Assembly (NCBI GenBank): GCA_025506515.1
Contig: CM046454.1
Span: 38,355,440-38,419,439, forward strand
Origin: Flaveria trinervia
Lineage: Eukaryota; Streptophyta; Magnoliopsida; Asterales; Asteraceae
DNA: 64,000 bases
Direction of reading: 5' to 3'
Position numbers and translations under genes: made by a program
Shown: piece by piece, positions 58,214 to 64,000 of the stretch
How the letters are laid out: each line of letters opens with the position of its first letter
Position numbering within the stretch: the first letter of the stretch is position 1
Notes under the pieces: generated by a model
The model's input: only the letters and a program-made list of their open reading frames with translations
Told to the model about the DNA's origin: nothing
Databases searched by the model: none

Positions 58214-59743
58214 ATAGAGCCAAAGAAAGTTGATGAAGCTCTAAAGGATGGAAGTTGGGTTTAAGCTATGCAACAAGAGCTGCTTCAATTCAAAAGGCAG
58301 AAAGTTTGGAACCTTTGTCCACTTCCACATGGGAAGAGTACCATTGGCACCAAATGGGTTTTTAGGAATAAGAAGGATGATAGAGGAATCATCATCAAGA
58401 ACAAGGCAAGACTAGTTGTTCAAGGATACACACAAGAAGAAGGGATTGACTACACTGATGTCTTTGCTCCTGTAGCGAGACTAGAAGCTGTTAGGATATT
58501 CCTGGCATTTGCTGCATCCAAGAACTTCAAAGTCTATCAACTTGATGTAAAGTGTGCTTTCTTATATGGAGTGATTGATAAGGAGGTTTATGTCAAACAA
58601 CCACCTGGTTTTGTAGACCCTGATCATCCTGATTATGTCTGCAAGCTTGACAAAGCTCTTTATGGGCTGCATCAGGCACCCAGGAAGTGGTATGAGACAC
58701 TTTCTGAGTATCTCTGTAAACATGGTTACAGGAGAGGTGCTATAGATGGAACTCTCTTCATCAAAGGACAGGGAAATGACTTATTGCTGGTTCAAGTATA
58801 TGTAGATGACATCATCTTTGGTTCAACCAATTCAAAGCTCTGCAAAGACTTTGAGAAGCTGATGAAAGACAGATTTGAAATGATTTCAATGGGAGAACTC
58901 AACTTCTTTCTGGGAATTCAAGTGAAGCAGGTTGAGGATGGCATCTTCATAAGTCAGTCAAATTATGTTCAAGACATACTCAAGAGGTTCAACATGACTG
59001 ATTGTAAGATTGCTAAGACACCCATAGCCAGAAACCACTCCCTTGGTCCAGATCTTGAGGGGCAGTGTGTAGATGAACACTTATACAGGGCTATGATTGG
59101 GTCTCTTATGTATCTTACAACTATCAGGCCTGATATCATGTTTGCTACATGTATTTGTGCAAGATATCAAGCCAACCCTAAGATGTCTCACTTAATCACT
59201 GTGAAAAGAATTTTAAGATACCTCAAAGGTGCTTCAACACTTTGTCTATGGTATCCAAAGAATCCTAATTTCAATCTGTATGCCTATACAGACAGTGATT
59301 ATGGTGGTTGCAACATGACTGCAAAGTCTACATCAGGGGGATGTCAATTCCTTGGTGGAAGGATTGTCTCATGGCAATGCAAGAAACAATCCTGTGTGTC
59401 TGCATCAACTGCTGAGGCTGAATACATTGCTGCTGCAAGCTGCTGTGCTCAAGTGCTTTGGATTCAAAATCAGATGTTGGACTATGGATTTAACTTCAAA
59501 GAGACTCCTATCCACATAGACAACAATAATGCTATCTCTATCACTGAGAACCCTGTGCAGCACTCAAGGACCAAACACATCAACATCAGGTATCATTTAA
59601 TAAGAGATAACTATGAAAAGGGATTAATTAAACTAGTCAAAGTTCATAGAGATGAACAATATGCTGATCTGTTCACAAAAGCTTTTGATGAACAGAGATT
59701 TAAGTATCTGATATCAGCTATTGGGATGATTAACTTTGAGTAG
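58214..59743 (+). CDS. E7 reverse transcriptase and RNase H, intact frame
   Basis: 491 codons from 58268 without interruption; upstream TAG (58211-58213) and TAA (about 58262) codons cut it from the rest of pol, so the first Met is not a natural start. RT: GTKWVFRNKKDDRG, DVKCAFLYGVIDKEVYV, KLDKALYGLHQAPRKWYE, catalytic YVDD at 58799-58810. RNase H: YTDSDYGGCNMTAKSTSGG, STAEAEYIAAASC, HIDNNNAISI. It ends FDEQRFKYLISAIGMINFE, the usual Copia C-terminus. Confidence 0.9.
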
Positions 59744-60473
59744 ACTTTTTCTTAAAACTGACTCTAATTATTTCTTCTTAAAATAAGTGTGTCCTAAGTT
59801 GTCTAGTTCATCACTTTCATAAGCTCATGTTTTCTTTGGATGTAAAACTCTTTTTGAAAACTTTCCTTAGATTCTTGAAAAAAAAAATAAAAAAAATTTT
59901 TTTTTTTTGATACTTCGGAAGATAAAGTTTTATCTTCGGAAGAAAAACATGTCTTCAAAATAAATAACTGTCTAAGAAAGTTTACCTTCGGAAGAATTCA
60001 AATTCATCTTCCGAAGCTTAAAATTATTAACTCAGACACTTATTCATTTTTAAGGACTTTTTTCTTCCGAAGCAAAATTAACCTTCGGAAGCTTTGTTCA
60101 TTCTTATACAAAGCATCCAAGGGTTTATTTCTCTTCCGAAACATAAATCTTCAAGACTCTCAGAAAATTCTTCCAAGGCCATTTTAGCTTCGGAAGCTTT
60201 TTCCAAAACTTCCGAAGACAAATTACCTTCGGAAGCTTTTCGAATTCCAAGAAAACTACTTTTTGAGCAAAAGAAAACTATCTTTTCAGAGGTGGGACCG
60301 ACTTCCGGATTTCAAAGTTTATCCTCTTTCATTAACTTTGGTTCAAATCACTTTATATAAATACCCAACGGTTCCCCCTCTCTCCCACTATCTTCCTCCA
60401 TTCCTCTATCCCTCTAACCTAATTCTCTAAACCGCTTTCGCTTTCTACCTTTCTTCACCCTTAAGCTTCTGAA
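59744..60473 (+). promoter_or_regulatory. E7 motif array, internal TATA box and leader of aORF
   Basis: Nine exact CTTCSGAAG motifs at 59913, 59934, 59986, 60008, 60064, 60083, 60188, 60209 and 60227. A near-perfect TATA box, TATATAAATA (60354-60363), and a CT-rich leader lead to the ATG at 60474. An A/T run occupies about 59878-59909. This looks like a separate promoter for the post-pol gene. Confidence 0.65.
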
Positions 60474-62365
60474 ATGGCTAACCTTAACCACAGAAACAAC
60501 CCAGATTTCTCCATGCAACTTCACAGGCAACATAATCAAGTTGCTTTGTTAAGCTCTGAGAAAGATGCGAGTTTCTTAGAGATTTGCCAATTCTTGACTC
60601 TTTCAAACTATTTCACCTCCCTGACCATTGATCCTACTCTATATGAGGATCACTTCCTTGAATTCTGGAAGACCTGCCAAGAGGTCATTATGGATGGGGA
60701 GAAGGCACTGTCTGCCACAGTGCAAGGGAGGACAATCTTGATCACTCCAGCCATCATTAACCAACATTTGCAGCTGGATGATGAAGAAGGTGAGGTGTCC
60801 TTCCAAAGGAAGCGGTTAATCATTCCTTTGAGCAGATGGGCTATGAGGAGATTTCTCTGTAAAGACCTTTAGGAAAGGAAGGTCTCATCCCAGTGGAAAT
60901 ACCTGCTCCACATGGTTATCCACAACTTATCAAACAAGCATGGTGGATGGGACCAGATTCCTGAGGATCTCTCCTTTATAGTTCATGGAATGGTTCAGGG
61001 GGTCAAGTTCAGGTATTCACAATTTGTTTATACTAATTTACTTGCAAACTTAGACTCCTTAGAGTATTACATGTTTCCTAGATATGTTCAACACATTCTC
61101 AACTGTGAACTGGGCTCACATTTGAGCGAAACAAGTAATATTCTTAAATTGGGACAGATGAAGCCCGGCATCTTTAAAATAATGAAGAAGCCCACTATAG
61201 GCTTCTCATGGGTAGAAACAGCCCTGGTCCCAAAAATGTTAGAGCTCATTGCTTAAGGTGACAACCTAGCAGCACAAGCTAGTGTTGAACCCACACCTGC
61301 TGCTTTCCAACCACCTACACAGCCCCAAATATCCATCACCTACCAAAGAAAATACCAACGAACCCCTGCTCAGACTATTCAGTCTGAGGAGGCACCCATA
61401 TACTCACTCATACAGGAAGAAGTGGATACTGGAGCTCCCACTTCTCCTGAGGAGCAGACCACTCCCATTTTTCCAAGAATCAGTGCTTAGGTTCCTCATG
61501 CTCAGCCTGATGAGCTCACTAGCCCAATAGCCTTAAGCCTTCACTCTGAGTCTCAACACTCAAGTGAACAACCTTCAGGGGACAGCTCCCATCCCCAGCC
61601 TTTGGATCTCAATAAACCAATTCCCAACCTATCCTTCTATACTGATGAAGACTTAGGATTCAGTGAGTACCATGAGTCTCTCTTCTCATCCCCTACTCAA
61701 AGAGAGATGAGTATCTCTGACTCTCCTCAGTCTATCCCATATCAGTCACCTATTACTGAGGTGGACACTTCTGAACTTGTTCAGGATGACCATATGGAAG
61801 AGGCTCTCACTTTTGATAGTGATTACATTATTAAGACCTCCACCATGGCAACTCAGCTTCCTGGCATCTCAAATGAGGCTGCCAGTGAGCAGAGGAAAAC
61901 CAGCAGCCAAGAAACTCAAGTTGGTGGTGAGCGAGAGGACTTTGGTCTAATCATCTCATCCCCCACTGATTCTTCTGATGAAGATGAGGGGAATTTCAGA
62001 CTAAAGGTGCAGAAATTGTCAAAAACATGCACCTATTTAGTCTCTAAGGTTAGTCACTTGGAATCTCAGGTGACTACCTTACAAAACCAGGTCAATGATC
62101 AGCAACTTCAGATTTCATATCTGCAGGAAAAACTAGCTGAGAGACCTTTAAGGACAACTCAACCAGGAACACAAGAACCTATGGAAGTAATTGACTTATC
62201 CTCCAGCTCACCTATGCAAGTGGGTGCTGCTACCAAAAAGGGGGAGAAAGTTGTTACAACCACAGAACCTGGGAGTTCTTCAAAGAGAATGGACATAGAG
62301 GACGCACCATCCTCACTTGTTGTTGTGCATTCTTAGCAACTTCCTCAAGTTCACATTAATGTGGA
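60474..62365 (+). pseudogene. E7 post-pol accessory ORF (aORF)
   Basis: Function unknown. One continuous frame from ATG 60474 (MANLNHRNNPDF) interrupted only by stops: TAG 60870, TAA 61254, TAG 61488 and TAG 62334. No frameshift is seen. N-terminal helical domain: CQFLTLSNYFTSLTIDPTLY...FW (about residues 44-64), ITPAIINQHLQLDDEEGEVS, KYLLHMVIHNLSNKHGGWDQ and YYMFPRYVQHIL. A P/S/T/E-rich middle follows, then a coiled coil (LVSKVSHLESQVTTLQNQVN) and a basic/Ser-rich tail. The first domain aligns in order with E2, E3 and E5. The gap truncates it. Confidence 0.65.
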
Positions 62366-62465
62366 NNNNNNNNNNNNNNNNNNNNNNNNNNNNNNNNNNN
62401 NNNNNNNNNNNNNNNNNNNNNNNNNNNNNNNNNNNNNNNNNNNNNNNNNNNNNNNNNNNNNNNNN
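62366..62465. other. Assembly gap (100 N)
   Basis: Exactly 100 N, the usual placeholder for a gap of unknown size. The join across it is not supported by sequence. Confidence 0.95.
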
Positions 62466-63826
62466 TCTTCGTCCCTAGTCGAATCGCATGTCGGAGCATC
62501 TTTTATTATTTCATCAAGATTTAGCTCGAAAAGCTCTGCGAGTTGCTCATTTGATAAGTCATGAATTATTTCCCCTTCTTCAGGGGTATAAATCACTGAA
62601 CTCCTGACTATCCCCTGCAGATCAAGAATCATTGTTAGCTGAGACTTGACCTGCTGAAGGGGAGCAACGTCAAACTCATCTCTTTGGTAATTTTGATCTG
62701 TTTGATTTAAACATTTCACACATAAATCATTAATAATTCATCAAACAGAAAAGGCATTAAAGTAATATAAACATTAAGTACCCAAATACATGATTCAAAT
62801 ACAAAAGAAGATAAATACATAATCATCTAGTCTTTACTTTTTTCTTGTATCAAGGTTTCATCACTTGTAGGGGCAGAGGTAGAGGCTGATTCATCTTGTC
62901 TGTTCTTAGTCCTGTTCTCTTGACCTGTAGCAGTGGCCGATGTAGGTGCATCCTTTCCTTCTGCTTCTTCATCATCGTCACTCTCTTCATCTTCATCCAC
63001 ATCATCATCATCACTATCATCATGATGCCATTTGCGTCTACCTGGTGCCACATATCGTTCATTTTCCATATGGCCGATCAACCTTTTTACCTGAGGCTTT
63101 ACCTGCTTGCCCCGATACACTCTCATGCGACCCAAAGTCGTGTCATCCATAACCTCTAGGGCAACCGCATCATGTTTCTCCTTGGGAAGTAATGGAAGCT
63201 TCTCATTAAAGATCAGCTGCAGAATCTGGGATACATACAGAAACCCTCCTTCCCTTGGCCTCCAGATTCTCCACCAGATACGAGAAGATCATGCTTGAGA
63301 AGCTGAAGGGGTGGTTCAGCACCAGTGCCACATAGGCATTCTGAATCTGGTCTGACAGGTCATCAAACCCACCCCTTCGAGAAGCAATACACTTCAGGAT
63401 CACATGCGCCAAGTATTTATACTGGGGACATAGGTTGCTCTTGTTGAGGACACCTGAGTTGATGTCCCCAGCATATTTAATCCTGAGGAAGCAACCTCTG
63501 ACTGTAAGTGGATGTAGTCTGGTGGGTTGATTAGTATCATCCCCAAAGTCAAGTACTCTCTGGATGTCAGCTGCTGTAAATTCAATGTCATGACCATGAA
63601 TGGAGCTCTGTATTCTGTAAGGCTCATGTGAACGATCTACGGAGGCATTTTCCCAGAAAGCCTGATGTAACGACCTGTAAGGAGTACACTGTGTGGATAT
63701 GGCTTTATGTATCCGAGAGCGTCGAAGGAATGCAATAATCTCTGTAAACTCGGCTCCATTCCAAGACGTATGGTCCAAATGAGCACATATAATGTGCTTT
63801 GGATTTATGGACCATCTATCAGCCAT
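62466..63826 (-). pseudogene. Copy of E3 aORF (part of exon 2, intron, exon 1)
   Basis: Corresponds to 23399-24759 at a constant offset of 39067 with no difference found. It includes the same putative intron (62698-62837), the same frame-breaking deletions and the same start MADRW (63826). It is either a recent duplicate or an assembly artefact. Confidence 0.7.
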
Positions 63827-64000
63827 TGACCTGAAACATAAGACACAGAACCATTTGTAAGTCATACATTCAAACTTCAGTTCAAGGTGTATAGTTTAAA
63901 TTTAATCCGATACATTCGTGTGAATGAATCATGCGACTGGAGTCAGTCGTTTGTTCTTTCGTGCGACTGAGCTCGTTCGGGTGAATGAGACATGTGACTG
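63827..64000 (-). repeat. Copy of E3 motif array start
   Basis: Equals 24760-24933 of E3, including the first CAGTCG-type motifs; it continues past the window end. Confidence 0.7.

Larger units (their letters stand above)
52679..62365 (+). mobile_element. E7: Sirevirus-type Copia element, best preserved, runs into gap
   Basis: 5' LTR 52679-53467 and primer site, gag, linker, PR, INT, an intact 491-codon RT-RNase H frame, a motif-rich spacer, and a long post-pol ORF cut by the assembly gap. The 3' LTR is not in the window. Stops and shifts are fewer than in E2, E3 or E6. Twenty exact CTTCSGAAG motifs mark it. Confidence 0.85.

Noticed and set aside
60474..62336. Stop-codon readthrough (recoding) in the E7 aORF
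   Set aside because: Four stops of two kinds without a shared readthrough context are better explained by mutation.
1..64000. Host genes, tRNA or rRNA genes
   Set aside because: All long open frames are assigned to retroelements; no tRNA cloverleaf or rRNA segment was recognised by eye. A tRNAscan or protein search could change this.

Overview
This window is a block of nested plant LTR retrotransposons; I recognise no host gene in it. It looks like eudicot nuclear DNA. The elements carry tRNA-Met (TGGTATC...) or tRNA-Asp primer sites, plant Ty1/Copia and Ty3/Gypsy polyproteins, and TATA-box LTRs. The extra ORFs behind pol resemble, from memory, proteins annotated in Asteraceae genomes (family assignment uncertain). 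A run of exactly 100 N (62366-62465) shows this is assembled scaffold sequence.

Layout. E1 (1-6434, +) is a Gypsy/Athila-like element with gag and protease but no reverse transcriptase. E5 (-) is the oldest layer, a Sirevirus-type Copia element now cut into three pieces (6435-6622, 18924-19055, 40158-42883). E2 (6623-18923, +), a Sirevirus-type Copia, sits in E5. E4 (19056-40157, +), a different Copia lineage, also sits in E5 and has perfect 5-bp target duplications (GCCAT). E3 (21671-34752, -), a Sirevirus-type relative of E5, is inserted in the gag of E4 with target duplication GACTC. E6 (42884-48929, +) is a degenerate Sirevirus-type element that lost its integrase core and runs into an inverted LTR fragment of its own family (48930-49582). 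Then come AT-rich DNA with Helitron-like ends (49583-52678), E7 (52679-62365, +), a better preserved relative of E6, the gap, and a stretch (62466-64000) that appears base-for-base equal to 23399-24933 of E3.

How the parts work together. Each Copia element encodes Gag (UBN2-type region, two zinc knuckles, coiled coil), protease, integrase, reverse transcriptase and RNase H, most now broken by stops and frameshifts. E2, E3, E5 and E7 add a third, post-pol gene (called aORF here) of one divergent family.

The strongest signal is a recurring architecture. The post-pol gene has its own TATA-like promoter. Each family has its own short palindromic DNA motif, clustered both in the LTR and next to that internal promoter: CTTCSGAAG in E6/E7, CAGTCG-NN-CGACTG in E3/E5, and AACTACTG/CAGTAGTT with TGAAGACTTCA in E2. 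The gypsy element E1 has its own hairpin, CGTAGSCTACG, just before its LTR TATA box. In E3 the aORF has a good in-frame 140-bp intron, and E3/E5 share hairpins whose stems co-vary around a constant loop. A family-specific regulatory or anti-silencing system is a reasonable but unproven reading.
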